11,696 nt of DNA from Chloroflexota bacterium (GTDB taxonomy: Bacteria; Chloroflexota; Anaerolineae; J102). Each line of letters begins with the position of its first letter. Position 1 is the first letter of the stretch. Shown here one piece after another: positions 1 to 6,293 of this stretch. The translations under genes and the position numbers were made by a program. The stretch lies in contig JAADFV010000001.1 in NCBI GenBank assembly GCA_013152695.1, forward strand, positions 1 to 11,696, written 5' to 3'. The notes beneath the pieces were generated by a model. It was not told the DNA's origin, ran no database searches, and worked only from the letters and a program-made list of their open reading frames with translations.

Positions 1-10
1 GCGATTCTGT

Positions 11-895
11 CTATTCCATGCCGACATCGCGCTTGGCTGCGTCCAAGGTGTTGCGCAGAAGCATGGCGATGGTCATGGGGCCGACACCACCAGGCACCGG
101 CGTGATATAACCGGCCACTTCCTTGGCCTCTTCAAAATCGACGTCGCCGACGAGACGGTAGCCCTTCTTTTTGGTGGGATCATCAATCGCGTTTACACCA
201 ACATCGATCACAGCGGCGCCGGGTTTGATCCAATCACCCTTGACCATTTGTGCCCGCCCCACGGCAGCAATAAGAATATCTGCCTCACGGACGACATCGG
301 GTAAATTTTTAGTGCGGGAATGGCAAATGGTGAGGGTGGCGTTGCGGTGCAGCAAAAGCATGGCCACAGGCAGCCCTACAATGTTGCTACGTCCCAGGAC
401 GACAGCCCGCTTACCTTCGATCTCGATACCGGTACGATCGAGGAGCTCGATGCAGCCGCGAGGGGTGCAGGGTACAAACAGAGGATCCCGGCGTTTCATG
501 GAAAGGCGACCGATATTGAGAGGATGGAAACCGTCGACATCTTTTTCGATGCTGATGGCGCCCAAAATCGTCTCATCGTCAATATGGTCAGGAAGAGGTA
601 ATTGCACAAGAATTCCGTGGATATCGGGGTTCTCATTGAGCTCTTTGACCACCTTGAGTAACTCATCCTGGCTGACATCAGCAGGGAGGTCGTAACCGAA
701 TGAGGTAATGCCGACTTCGGCACAGGCCTTTTTCTTCATACGCACATAGGTTTGCGAATCCTTGCGCTCGCCCACCAATACCGTAGCCAGGCCGGGTACA
801 CGACCATACTGCGCCTTCATTTTTTCCACTTCGGCGGCGATTTCACCGCGAATCGTAGCGGCAATTGCTTTGCCATCAATAATTTGTGCTGACAC
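11..895 (-). CDS. folD: Bifunctional methylene-THF dehydrogenase / methenyl-THF cyclohydrolase
   Basis: FolD interconverts 5,10-methylene-THF, 5,10-methenyl-THF and 10-formyl-THF in the cytosol, using NADP+ in the dehydrogenase step. The 294-residue product has the usual family length. Visible motifs are the YVRMKKKACAEVG segment (Tyr50, catalytic Lys54), VQLPLP with Gln98, DVDGFHP with Asp121, the nucleotide-binding GRSNIVGLP loop at 168-176 and the C-terminal PVPGGVGPMT at 266-275. Lys54, Gln98 and Asp121 carry the same numbers as in the E. coli enzyme as I remember it, so the protein is intact and presumably active. The start is GTG, chosen because the N-terminus matches the family and a strong GAGGAGG Shine-Dalgarno lies about 6 bases upstream. 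The stop codon is 10 bases from the window edge. It diverges from the cbiMQO operon, and I found no convincing promoter for it. Confidence 0.97.
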   Translation of the reverse strand: MSAQIIDGKAIAATIRGEIAAEVEKMKAQYGRVPGLATVLVGERKDSQTYVRMKKKACAEVGITSFGYDLPADVSQDELLKVVKELNENPDIHGILVQLPLPDHIDDETILGAISIEKDVDGFHPLNIGRLSMKRRDPLFVPCTPRGCIELLDRTGIEIEGKRAVVLGRSNIVGLPVAMLLLHRNATLTICHSRTKNLPDVVREADILIAAVGRAQMVKGDWIKPGAAVIDVGVNAIDDPTKKKGYRLVGDVDFEEAKEVAGYITPVPGGVGPMTIAMLLRNTLDAAKRDVGME

Positions 896-1052
896 TTGTA
901 CCTCCTCGTCAAGAGTCGTCGATGAAATAACAAATAGGGGTTTAGAGTCCGTTATGAACTCGTTTTTATGTTTCGAAAAACAGGCGATATCTGACTATAT
1001 CATATCTCAAAATGGAGAGCAACTTACCATGTACTTTTGCGCACAACATGTT

Positions 1053-1081
1053 TTGCGTACCTGGATTTTTAATGTTATACT
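1053..1081 (+). promoter_or_regulatory. Sigma70-type promoter of the cbiMQO-fur operon
   Basis: A -35 hexamer TTGCGT (1053-1058) and a -10 hexamer TATACT (1076-1081) are separated by exactly 17 bases. Transcription should start near 1088, leaving a leader of about 60 bases before cbiM. The -35 half is weak (TTG only) and the -10 is 5 of 6. The -35 lies inside the second copy of a 10-base direct repeat, TTTTGCGCAC (1035-1044) and TTTTGCGTAC (1051-1060). The promoter is predicted from sequence only. Confidence 0.6.
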
Positions 1082-1086
1082 AACAT
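1072..1086. promoter_or_regulatory. Candidate Fur-family operator over the -10 box
   Basis: ATGTTATACTAACAT is a perfect 6-3-6 inverted repeat that covers the -10 hexamer of the cbiM promoter, the expected position for a repressor site. A Fur-family gene ends the same operon, so autoregulation is the simplest reading. The half-site ATGTTA equals the half-site in the Zur boxes of proteobacteria as I recall them, although there the central spacing is 0 or 5 rather than 3. The binding protein and metal are inferred. Confidence 0.5.
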
Positions 1087-1091
1087 CACTA

Positions 1092-1123
1092 TTGCAACTT
1101 TATGCAACAACATCCCATTGCAA
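1092..1123. repeat. Three TTGCAA-type motifs in the cbiM leader
   Basis: TTGCAA (1092-1097), ATGCAA (1102-1107) and TTGCAA (1118-1123) lie just downstream of the predicted start site. The first two form an inverted repeat TTGCA-N6-TGCAA. They resemble the nickel-responsive Nur box of Streptomyces (two TTGCAA-like halves around five bases, from memory), but here four bases separate the two hexamers. They could be a second operator or chance AT-rich repetition. Confidence 0.35.
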
Positions 1124-1148
1124 AGCTCAATAAGGAGGCTGTAACAAC

Positions 1149-2108
1149 ATGTTTGCACTACCCCAATTCCCATTCTGGCAGTTCATGCACATCCCTGATG
1201 GCTTTCTCAGCTTGGGCGTCGCCCTTGTGTTTTGGATTATTGCCATCGTCGCAGTCACTCTGGCCGTCCAACGCACCCAGCACGACTTGGGAGAACGTCA
1301 AATCCCCCTCATGGGTATCATGGCGGCATTCATCTTTGCAGCACAGATGATCAACTTCCCTGTGGCAGGAGGAACCTCGGGGCACCTGCTGGGAGGGGCG
1401 TTGGCCGCAATCGTGTTGGGGCCATGGGCCGGCATCCTCGTGATGACATCTGTGATTGCAATCCAGGCGCTTCTCTTTCAGGACGGGGGTTTGGTCGTGA
1501 TGGGGGCGAACATCGTCAACATGGGTGTGGTCACCGCTCTGATCGGCTATGGTCTTTATCGAGGTGTGGCCAATGCACCGAAGAATGTGAGACTGCTTGT
1601 GGCAGGCGTGGCAGCATGGCTATCGGTAGAAACGGCCGCGTTGCTGACCTCATTACAGCTTTGGGTCAGCGGTACCTCCGCCCTGAACGTGGTCCTACCG
1701 GCCATGCTTGGAGTCCATGCCCTGATCGGGCTGGGAGAAGCCCTGATCACCGTTGCCGCTCTCGGTTTCCTCACCGAATTACGCCCGGACCTGCTACGGG
1801 CATCCACCGTGCAAGCAAAAGGTGGTCGCTCCTGGATAGTGGGCGGGTTGGCGTTGTCGCTGGGGGTAGTTCTGCTCTCACCCTGGGCATCAGCTCATCC
1901 TGATGGTTTAGAACGGGTCGCCACCGACCTTGGATTCATGGGACGCGAGCAATCTGCTCCCTGGCAGATTCTCTCCGACTACACCCTGCCCTTCCTCTCG
2001 GATTCCGCCCTTTCCACCATTCTTGCCGGAATCATCGGTGTGGTCGTGGTCGCAGCACTTGTCAGTACTTTCATGTATTTTAATTACCGGTCGCACAAAA
2101 CTGCCTGA
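1149..2108 (+). CDS. cbiM: Cobalt/nickel ECF transporter substrate-binding protein CbiM with fused PDGLE domain
   Basis: CbiM/NikM is the integral membrane S-component that captures Co2+ or Ni2+ for an energy-coupling-factor importer. The 319-residue product contains the family N-terminal block MHIPDGFL (13-20), the FPVAGGTSGHLLGG block (70-83, His79) and several hydrophobic helices. A C-terminal region from about 227 holds HPDGLERVA (250-258) and a final membrane helix (about 289-312). This is the PDGLE domain, the counterpart of a separate CbiN/NikN subunit, so no cbiN is expected. AGGAGG at 1133-1138 sits 10 bases before the ATG used here. That start places 12 residues (MFALPQFPFWQF) ahead of the Met-His that normally begins the mature protein. 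The in-frame ATG at 1185 would restore it but has no visible ribosome-binding site. Metal choice (Co versus Ni) cannot be settled from the sequence. Confidence 0.93.
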   Translation: MFALPQFPFWQFMHIPDGFLSLGVALVFWIIAIVAVTLAVQRTQHDLGERQIPLMGIMAAFIFAAQMINFPVAGGTSGHLLGGALAAIVLGPWAGILVMTSVIAIQALLFQDGGLVVMGANIVNMGVVTALIGYGLYRGVANAPKNVRLLVAGVAAWLSVETAALLTSLQLWVSGTSALNVVLPAMLGVHALIGLGEALITVAALGFLTELRPDLLRASTVQAKGGRSWIVGGLALSLGVVLLSPWASAHPDGLERVATDLGFMGREQSAPWQILSDYTLPFLSDSALSTILAGIIGVVVVAALVSTFMYFNYRSHKTA

Positions 2109-2114
2109 TTTTCT

Positions 2115-2906
2115 GTGCATATCGACCCCTTTGATCATTATCAGGCGCGGGAAAGCTCCATCCACGAGCTCGACGCCCGCGTCAAGATTCTCTTTACTGT
2201 AGCGTTTATTGTTTCGAATACGCTGCTACCCGATGGCGCCTGGATAAGCTTTGCCTTGGCTTTTCTAGGCGTCATCGCCATCAGCAGATTAGCGAAACTT
2301 CCCGATGATTACGCCCCCAAACGTTCTCTGTTGGCTCTCCCCTTTGCCTTGGTGGCGATTACGACCCTCTTCACCCAACCGGGACAGGTTATCCTCCCCC
2401 TCTCGCTCGGGCCCTGGAATCTAACCATCACCGATGCTTCTCTCGTCCGTTTCCTCAGCATTGTCACCCGTAGCCTGCTCTCGGTGCAGATGGCGATCCT
2501 CCTCACGGCAACCACCCCTTTCCCCGACCTCATTCACGCCCTCCGCCATTTACGTTTGCCTCAGACATTGGTAGCGATCATTTCCTTCATGTACCGCTAT
2601 CTCTTTATTCTCGCCGATGAGGCCATACGCTTATTACGAGCGCGCACTGCTCGGAGTGCTGGTAAACAAGGGGTAAGGGGAGTACGTTGGCAGGCAAAGA
2701 TCGCCGGGCATATGGCCGGCCAACTCTTTGTGCGCAGCTTCGAGCGCAGTGACCGGGTCTACAATGCCATGCTGGCACGGGGCTATACCGGGCATCTCTA
2801 CACCCTCCGCCCCCACCAGATGCAAAGACGAGACTGGATGGCTGGTCTGGCTGGTGTTAGTTTTCTCGCCATTCTCCAACTTCTCGCCCATATCTCCTTG
2901 ATCTGA
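2115..2906 (+). CDS. cbiQ: ECF transporter transmembrane coupling protein CbiQ
   Basis: CbiQ is the T-component: a membrane protein that passes the force of ATP hydrolysis in CbiO to CbiM. The 263-residue product has the family N-terminal start (MHIDPFDHYQARESSIHELDAR), hydrophobic helices up to about 165, the cytoplasmic coupling segment LLRARTARS (173-181), and RSFERSDRVYNAMLARGY (207-224). The last two contain the Ala-Arg coupling motifs that contact the ATPases. A final helix spans about 241-261. The start is GTG, six bases after the cbiM stop and without a Shine-Dalgarno, so translation is probably coupled to cbiM. Length and motifs are normal. Confidence 0.94.
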   Translation: MHIDPFDHYQARESSIHELDARVKILFTVAFIVSNTLLPDGAWISFALAFLGVIAISRLAKLPDDYAPKRSLLALPFALVAITTLFTQPGQVILPLSLGPWNLTITDASLVRFLSIVTRSLLSVQMAILLTATTPFPDLIHALRHLRLPQTLVAIISFMYRYLFILADEAIRLLRARTARSAGKQGVRGVRWQAKIAGHMAGQLFVRSFERSDRVYNAMLARGYTGHLYTLRPHQMQRRDWMAGLAGVSFLAILQLLAHISLI

Positions 2907-2912
2907 ATTCTC

Positions 2913-2926
2913 GTCTATAATGAGAC
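2913..2926 (+). promoter_or_regulatory. Possible internal promoter or operator before cbiO
   Basis: A consensus -10 hexamer TATAAT (2916-2921) lies in the 54-base cbiQ-cbiO gap and is embedded in a short inverted repeat GTCT-ATAATG-AGAC (2913-2926). No good -35 hexamer stands at 16-18 bases. It could drive cbiO and the regulator separately; chance is also plausible. Confidence 0.25.
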
Positions 2927-2960
2927 ATCTTTCAACGCCACTACCATTCGCCGACTTATA

Positions 2961-3761
2961 ATGCCCATTTACCACTCGCAGCCGCACCCCAAGCCTTCGC
3001 CTGCACCCTCCACAAACCATACACCTGTACTCCAGATCGACCACCTCAGTTTTCATTACACGGCTGGTCACGAAGTCCTGCGCGAGGTGAGTTTTACGCT
3101 TCATGCCCAGGAAAAAGTAGCCCTGGTAGGCCCCAACGGTGCCGGCAAGAGTACACTCATGTTGCATCTTAATGGTATACTTGATGGTGGCGATCGAGTT
3201 CAGGTCAATGGCCTACCCACCGTAAAAGCCAATTTACCAACCATCCGCACCCTTGTCGGACTGGTTTTCCAAAACCCCGATGACCAACTTTTTTCGCCCA
3301 CGGTCTATGAAGATGTAGCCTTTGGCCCCTTGCACATGGGCCTTCACGAAGAAGAAGTGCATCGACGAGTGGCGGCAGCCTTGGCTCAGGTCAATATGAG
3401 TGATTACGCCCACCGCCTTTCCCACCATCTCAGCATGGGTGAGAAAAAACGTATTGCTATTGCCACTGTTCTCAGCATGGAACCCCAAATCCTGGCCTTG
3501 GATGAACCCACAGCCGGACTCGATCCTCGGGCCCGGCGTCAACTGATCGAACTCCTTCGTTCTTTGCCCCAAACCATGCTCATTTCGACCCATGATCTAC
3601 TCATGGTCGCAGAACTCTGTCCTCGCACACTCATCATCGACCAGGGACGTATCGTTGCCGACAAAAGCACCACCTCTCTCCTGAATGACTCTACCCTCCT
3701 GCACGCCCATGGTCTCGAACTGCCTGTTATCCCCAAAACACTCTCTCCGGCAATGACATGA
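2961..3761 (+). CDS. cbiO: ECF transporter ATP-binding protein CbiO
   Basis: CbiO is the A-component ATPase of the cobalt/nickel importer, a cytoplasmic homodimer on CbiQ. In the 266-residue product, the Walker A motif GPNGAGKST is at 57-65, the Q-loop at FQNPDDQLF (Gln104), the signature at LSMGEKKR (157-164), Walker B at ILALDEPTAGLD (177-188) and the switch His at 211. The signature deviates from LSGGQ at two positions (Met and Glu), while all other ATPase motifs are intact. A Pro/His-rich N-terminal extension of about 22 residues precedes the first family strand. The ATG has no Shine-Dalgarno, so a slightly later start cannot be ruled out. The last four bases overlap the regulator start (ATGA), which indicates translational coupling. 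Confidence 0.94.
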   Translation: MPIYHSQPHPKPSPAPSTNHTPVLQIDHLSFHYTAGHEVLREVSFTLHAQEKVALVGPNGAGKSTLMLHLNGILDGGDRVQVNGLPTVKANLPTIRTLVGLVFQNPDDQLFSPTVYEDVAFGPLHMGLHEEEVHRRVAAALAQVNMSDYAHRLSHHLSMGEKKRIAIATVLSMEPQILALDEPTAGLDPRARRQLIELLRSLPQTMLISTHDLLMVAELCPRTLIIDQGRIVADKSTTSLLNDSTLLHAHGLELPVIPKTLSPAMT

Positions 3762-4222
3762 CGCACCACACCCTGCACTATGCGGAGCGTATTCGCGCTC
3801 AAGGTCACCGCCTTACGCCCCAACGCGAACTGATCCTCGACGCCGTATGCGAAGGCCATGGCCACTCCACCATCGAGGAGATCATCGCACGCGTGCACAA
3901 AAAAGCTCCGGCGATCAACCGCTCCACGATCTACCGAAGTCTCACCTTTCTGCAATCGATGCACCTCGTGGTCTCAGCGCAAATTGAAGGACATACAGTC
4001 TACGAAATTGCCCATCTGGAACCACATCATCATCTCGTTTGCCAGCAATGCGGAAAAGTCGTCGATATCGACAATAGTGCCCTCGCAGCCCTAAGCGAGA
4101 CCCTCCTCTCCGAATTTGGTTTCGTACTCGATAGCGATCATCTTGTTTTTTCAGGCCTGTGTCAAAGCTGCGCTGCTGCGCCATCGAAGCCCCAGCCATC
4201 CATTTCAGAAGACGAGCTCTGA
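3758..4222 (+). CDS. Fur-family metal-responsive transcriptional regulator
   Basis: Fur-family proteins are dimeric DNA-binding repressors that sense Fe, Zn, Ni, Mn or peroxide. The 154-residue product has a winged-helix domain (RLTPQRELIL at 18-27, recognition helix region NRSTIYRSLTFL at 54-65). The dimerization/metal domain carries the typical YEIAHLEPHHHLVCQQCGKV (82-101) and two CxxC pairs (Cys95/Cys98 and Cys135/Cys138) that should hold structural zinc. The His triplet 90-92 may contribute to the sensing site. It overlaps cbiO by four bases and is the last gene of the operon, which points to control of cobalt/nickel uptake (a Nur-like role). The operator-like repeat in front of cbiM has Zur-type half-sites, so zinc sensing is the alternative. 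The subfamily cannot be fixed from the sequence alone. The 3' end overlaps the opposite-strand cyclotransferase by 18 bases. Confidence 0.9.
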   Translation: MTHHTLHYAERIRAQGHRLTPQRELILDAVCEGHGHSTIEEIIARVHKKAPAINRSTIYRSLTFLQSMHLVVSAQIEGHTVYEIAHLEPHHHLVCQQCGKVVDIDNSALAALSETLLSEFGFVLDSDHLVFSGLCQSCAAAPSKPQPSISEDEL

Positions 4223-5044
4223 CTGGCGTTGAACCCAACTCAAGAATACTTTAAAGGGTGAGGGGGGATGGACTTCGATTTCAAAAAGTTTGGGCCACAG
4301 TTTCCCTGTCACAAACAACCGATCTTCTTTTTCGAGATAGGCAATGCCATTGAGGACATCCACTGGTTGCATACGGTCCTCCGCCGTTAACAAGCCGCTG
4401 AGATCGATCCAGGCCTTGACCCTACCCGACTGGGGAATGATCACAGCCACCCGGTCCGTTTGCCAGACATTGGCCCAGATTTCACCTTTGACGTACTCGA
4501 GTTCGTTCAAACGGTAAACAGGGCCTTTGTCATCGCTAACTTGTACCTGGCCGGTTTCAGTCAAGGTTTGAGGGTCGAGAAAATGGAGGGTAGGTGTACC
4601 ATCGCTCATGATCAACGAACGGCCATCATACGTAAGCCCCCAGCCTTCACTTGGATAAGAAAAAGTAGCGAGGGGCTCAAAAGTCGTCTTGTCATAGATG
4701 AAGCCAGTGTGTGATTGCCAGGTGAGTTGGTAGAGCATATTACCCACAACGACAATACCTTCGCCAAAATAGGGATCGGCGAGGTTCCGCTGTTGCAACA
4801 CCTGGCCCGTGGTCAAATCGACACGGCGAATCGAAGAACGCCCGCGCAGACCTGTGCCCTCGTACAAGGTGTTGCCATCAAAGTCAAGCCCCTGCGTAAA
4901 GGCAGTCCGATCATGAGGATACTCGCGTACCACCGTGTAGGTGTACTGCAAGGGGGGTAACGCCTTGATCGCGTTCACCCCTACTGAAAATGCTAGAACC
5001 AGCAGCAGTATCACAACGAGAATGATACCGTACAGCCGTTTCAT
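4205..5044 (-). CDS. Glutaminyl-peptide cyclotransferase (plant/bacterial type), membrane-anchored or secreted
   Basis: The family converts N-terminal Gln of peptides to pyroglutamate and folds as a five-bladed beta-propeller. The 279-residue product starts with a hydrophobic segment (about 5-26) after Lys-Arg: a signal peptide or membrane anchor, with no lipobox Cys. The propeller repeats follow with the characteristic words AFTQGL (48-53), YEGTGLRGRS (61-70), YFGEGI (92-97), LTW (107-109), EGWGLT (133-138), SDGT (147-150), LNELEY (179-184), WANVWQTD (190-197), VLNGIAY (230-236) and VTGKLWPKLFEI (245-256). It is complete. A GAGGTC ribosome-binding site lies just before the ATG. It follows tdk by 35 bases on the same strand and may be co-transcribed, though I see no functional link. 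The substrate is unknown. Confidence 0.9.
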   Translation of the reverse strand: MKRLYGIILVVILLLVLAFSVGVNAIKALPPLQYTYTVVREYPHDRTAFTQGLDFDGNTLYEGTGLRGRSSIRRVDLTTGQVLQQRNLADPYFGEGIVVVGNMLYQLTWQSHTGFIYDKTTFEPLATFSYPSEGWGLTYDGRSLIMSDGTPTLHFLDPQTLTETGQVQVSDDKGPVYRLNELEYVKGEIWANVWQTDRVAVIIPQSGRVKAWIDLSGLLTAEDRMQPVDVLNGIAYLEKEDRLFVTGKLWPKLFEIEVHPPSPFKVFLSWVQRQSELVF

Positions 5045-5079
5045 AAAGACCTCGGAAAGAGCTAAATGAGCCTGTTATT

Positions 5080-5676
5080 TCAAGCAGAAGGGTGATGGGG
5101 AACTTCGTGGCAGGCACGACAACGGGCCTCGTAGGCCTCGCTGGCGCCAACCATAACCACAGGGTCTTCGTAGTAAGCAGGACGACCATCGATAAGACGT
5201 TGGGTACGACTGGCCTCACCGCCGCATTTCATGCAGATAGCGTGGAGCTTGTCAACACTCTCGGCCTGTGCCATAAGCGTGGGCATCGGGCCGAAGGGTT
5301 CACCCCGAAAATCGAGATCAAGACCAGCTACGATTACGCGCAGGCCTCGATAGGCAAGATCGGCGCAGACCTGCACAATATCCTCATCGAAAAACTGCAC
5401 CTCATCGATAGCAACCACGGTGGTATCAGGAGCAATCTCAGCTGCCAACTCCGCGGCACTGGTAACGACCAGACCGTCCATCCTCAAACCGTTATGCGAT
5501 GCCACCGTACGCACACCATAACGATTATCGACAGCCGGCTTGAATAGCTGCACGTTCTGCCGGGCAATGATGGCCCGGCGCAGGCGACGTAATAGCTCTT
5601 CTGTCTTGCCGCTAAACATGGAACCACAGATGACTTCTATCCAGCCACTGCTGGGGCGGAGATGTCGGTAAGGCAT
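5080..5676 (-). CDS. tdk: Thymidine kinase (type II)
   Basis: Thymidine kinase phosphorylates thymidine to dTMP in the salvage pathway. With the start chosen here the product is 198 residues, the usual size. Motifs: P-loop [14 protein letters not shown] (18-31), DEVQFF (91-96) with the likely catalytic Glu92, the [14 protein letters not shown] lasso-proximal block (118-131), and four zinc-binding Cys (148, 151, 186, 189). The reading frame stays open upstream to 5775, but that extension (33 residues) is translated from the rpmE terminator hairpin and is rejected. The ATG at 5676 starts a family-like N-terminus ([12 protein letters not shown]) and has GGAG about 10 bases upstream. It lies between the rpmE terminator and the cyclotransferase gene. 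Confidence 0.95.
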   Translation of the reverse strand: MPYRHLRPSSGWIEVICGSMFSGKTEELLRRLRRAIIARQNVQLFKPAVDNRYGVRTVASHNGLRMDGLVVTSAAELAAEIAPDTTVVAIDEVQFFDEDIVQVCADLAYRGLRVIVAGLDLDFRGEPFGPMPTLMAQAESVDKLHAICMKCGGEASRTQRLIDGRPAYYEDPVVMVGASEAYEARCRACHEVPHHPSA

Positions 5677-5714
5677 GGGGATATTTCTCCTTTTCTCCAG
5701 GAATAGATGGCTTG

Positions 5715-5723
5715 ATTGTATCA
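5715..5723 (-). promoter_or_regulatory. Candidate extended -10 promoter for tdk
   Basis: Reading leftward, TGATACAAT fits the extended -10 pattern TGnTAnAAT and lies immediately after the U-tract of the rpmE terminator. The expected start is near 5708, about 30 bases before the tdk ATG. There is no recognisable -35, which extended -10 promoters can do without. Confidence 0.4.
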
Positions 5724-5724
5724 C

Positions 5725-5757
5725 AAAAAAAGACAGGAGCCCGAGCAGGCTCCCGTC
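5725..5757 (-). terminator. Intrinsic terminator after rpmE
   Basis: On the leftward transcript a 10-bp stem (5757-5748 with 5741-5732, one G-U pair) closes a 6-base loop and is followed by seven U (5731-5725). It begins 24 bases after the rpmE stop codon. Stem, loop and U-tract all fit a rho-independent terminator, ending the rplU-rpmA-rpmE transcript. Confidence 0.92.
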
Positions 5758-5781
5758 ATTGTCCGACGAATCCAACAGCCC

Positions 5782-6084
5782 TTAGCCTGCGGCTTCTTCA
5801 CCACGGGCACGGGCTTTACGAGCGGCCTCTTCGCGGGCACGGCGAGCTTCGGCTTCGGCCCTGACCTTGGCCCGAATTTCGTCTTTTGTGCGTAGCCGCT
5901 TGATAAAGCGATCGACCTGTCCGGCAGTATCGACAATGCGTTGTTCGCCGGTGTAGAAGGGATGGCAGGCCGAACAAACGTCGGTGTGGATTTCCGGTTT
6001 TGTGGATCCGGTTGTCCAGGTGTTGCCACACGAGCAAGTCACCTTGGCATTCGGATAATATTTGGGGTGGATTTTGGCTTTCAT
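5782..6084 (-). CDS. rpmE: 50S ribosomal protein L31 (zinc-binding type) with charged C-terminal tail
   Basis: L31 is a large-subunit protein at the bridge to the 30S head. The 100-residue product begins [20 protein letters not shown] and carries Cys17, Cys19, Cys37 and Cys40, the zinc-binding 'C+' form. The core ends at VDRFIKRL (57-64). A further 36 residues (65-100) are rich in Arg, Glu and Ala, predicted helical, and not present in the roughly 70-residue E. coli protein. The ATG is preceded by GAGGT at 7 bases. It lies 209 bases after rpmA on the same strand and ahead of a strong terminator. The intervening spacer contains several potential hairpins, one right next to the ribosome-binding site. 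Confidence 0.96.
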   Translation of the reverse strand: MKAKIHPKYYPNAKVTCSCGNTWTTGSTKPEIHTDVCSACHPFYTGEQRIVDTAGQVDRFIKRLRTKDEIRAKVRAEAEARRAREEAARKARARGEEAAG

Positions 6085-6106
6085 CGAATAAACCTCATTA
6101 TTGGGC

Positions 6107-6128
6107 GGGGCTGAACGTTACAGTCCCC
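6107..6128 (-). promoter_or_regulatory. Hairpin next to the rpmE ribosome-binding site
   Basis: On the leftward RNA, GGGG-A-CUG pairs with CAG-CCCC (7 bp, one bulged A) around a 7-base loop UAACGUU. The stem ends about 10 bases before the GAGGT site of rpmE. It could be part of an L31 autoregulatory leader; the role is inferred from position. Confidence 0.4.
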
Positions 6129-6173
6129 TTTTATTTGTTCTTCCGGCGTTTACAACGCTTATATCGACGGCTT

Positions 6174-6255
6174 GTTCTCAAATAGCGCAAAGATGACCTC
6201 TCATCTCCTGCGGAAAGCTGTGCAGTAATGCCCAACCCGCGCCACTATTGAGAAC
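6174..6255 (-). promoter_or_regulatory. Long imperfect inverted repeat in the rpmA-rpmE spacer
   Basis: The segments 6174-6188 and 6239-6255 are imperfectly complementary; the best part is GTTCTCAA against TTGAGAAC, then TAG and CGC with bulges. They enclose about 50 bases that contain a perfect smaller hairpin, AGATGA-loop of 4-TCATCT (6191-6206). Another 5-bp hairpin lies at 6146-6158. No U-tract follows any of them, so they are not intrinsic terminators. Together with 6107-6128 they suggest a structured leader for rpmE. Confidence 0.4.
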
Positions 6256-6293
6256 ATGAATCGAGCCGAATCACGATGCCGTCGCAGGTAAAG

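Noticed and set aside
986..1001. GATAT-CTGACT-ATATC inverted repeat between folD and cbiM
   Set aside because: Short arms in an AT-rich stretch, not placed on any promoter I can recognise; likely chance.
896..1148. Cobalamin riboswitch in front of cbiM
   Set aside because: I looked for a B12-box-like segment and the expected length of about 200 bases on the transcript; the predicted leader is only about 60 bases and no B12 box is visible.
1232..1903. Long rightward open frame overlapping cbiM
   Set aside because: It is a shadow in another frame of cbiM; composition rich in Gly, Arg and His with no family pattern.
5677..5775. Longer N-terminus of thymidine kinase starting at 5775
   Set aside because: The extra 33 residues are translated from the rpmE terminator hairpin and U-tract; ATG 5676 gives the normal family start.
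6106..6136. Rightward intrinsic terminator (hairpin followed by TTTTATTT)
   Set aside because: On the plus strand the hairpin and T-run look suitable, but no rightward gene lies upstream; the same hairpin is better explained as part of the leftward rpmE leader.
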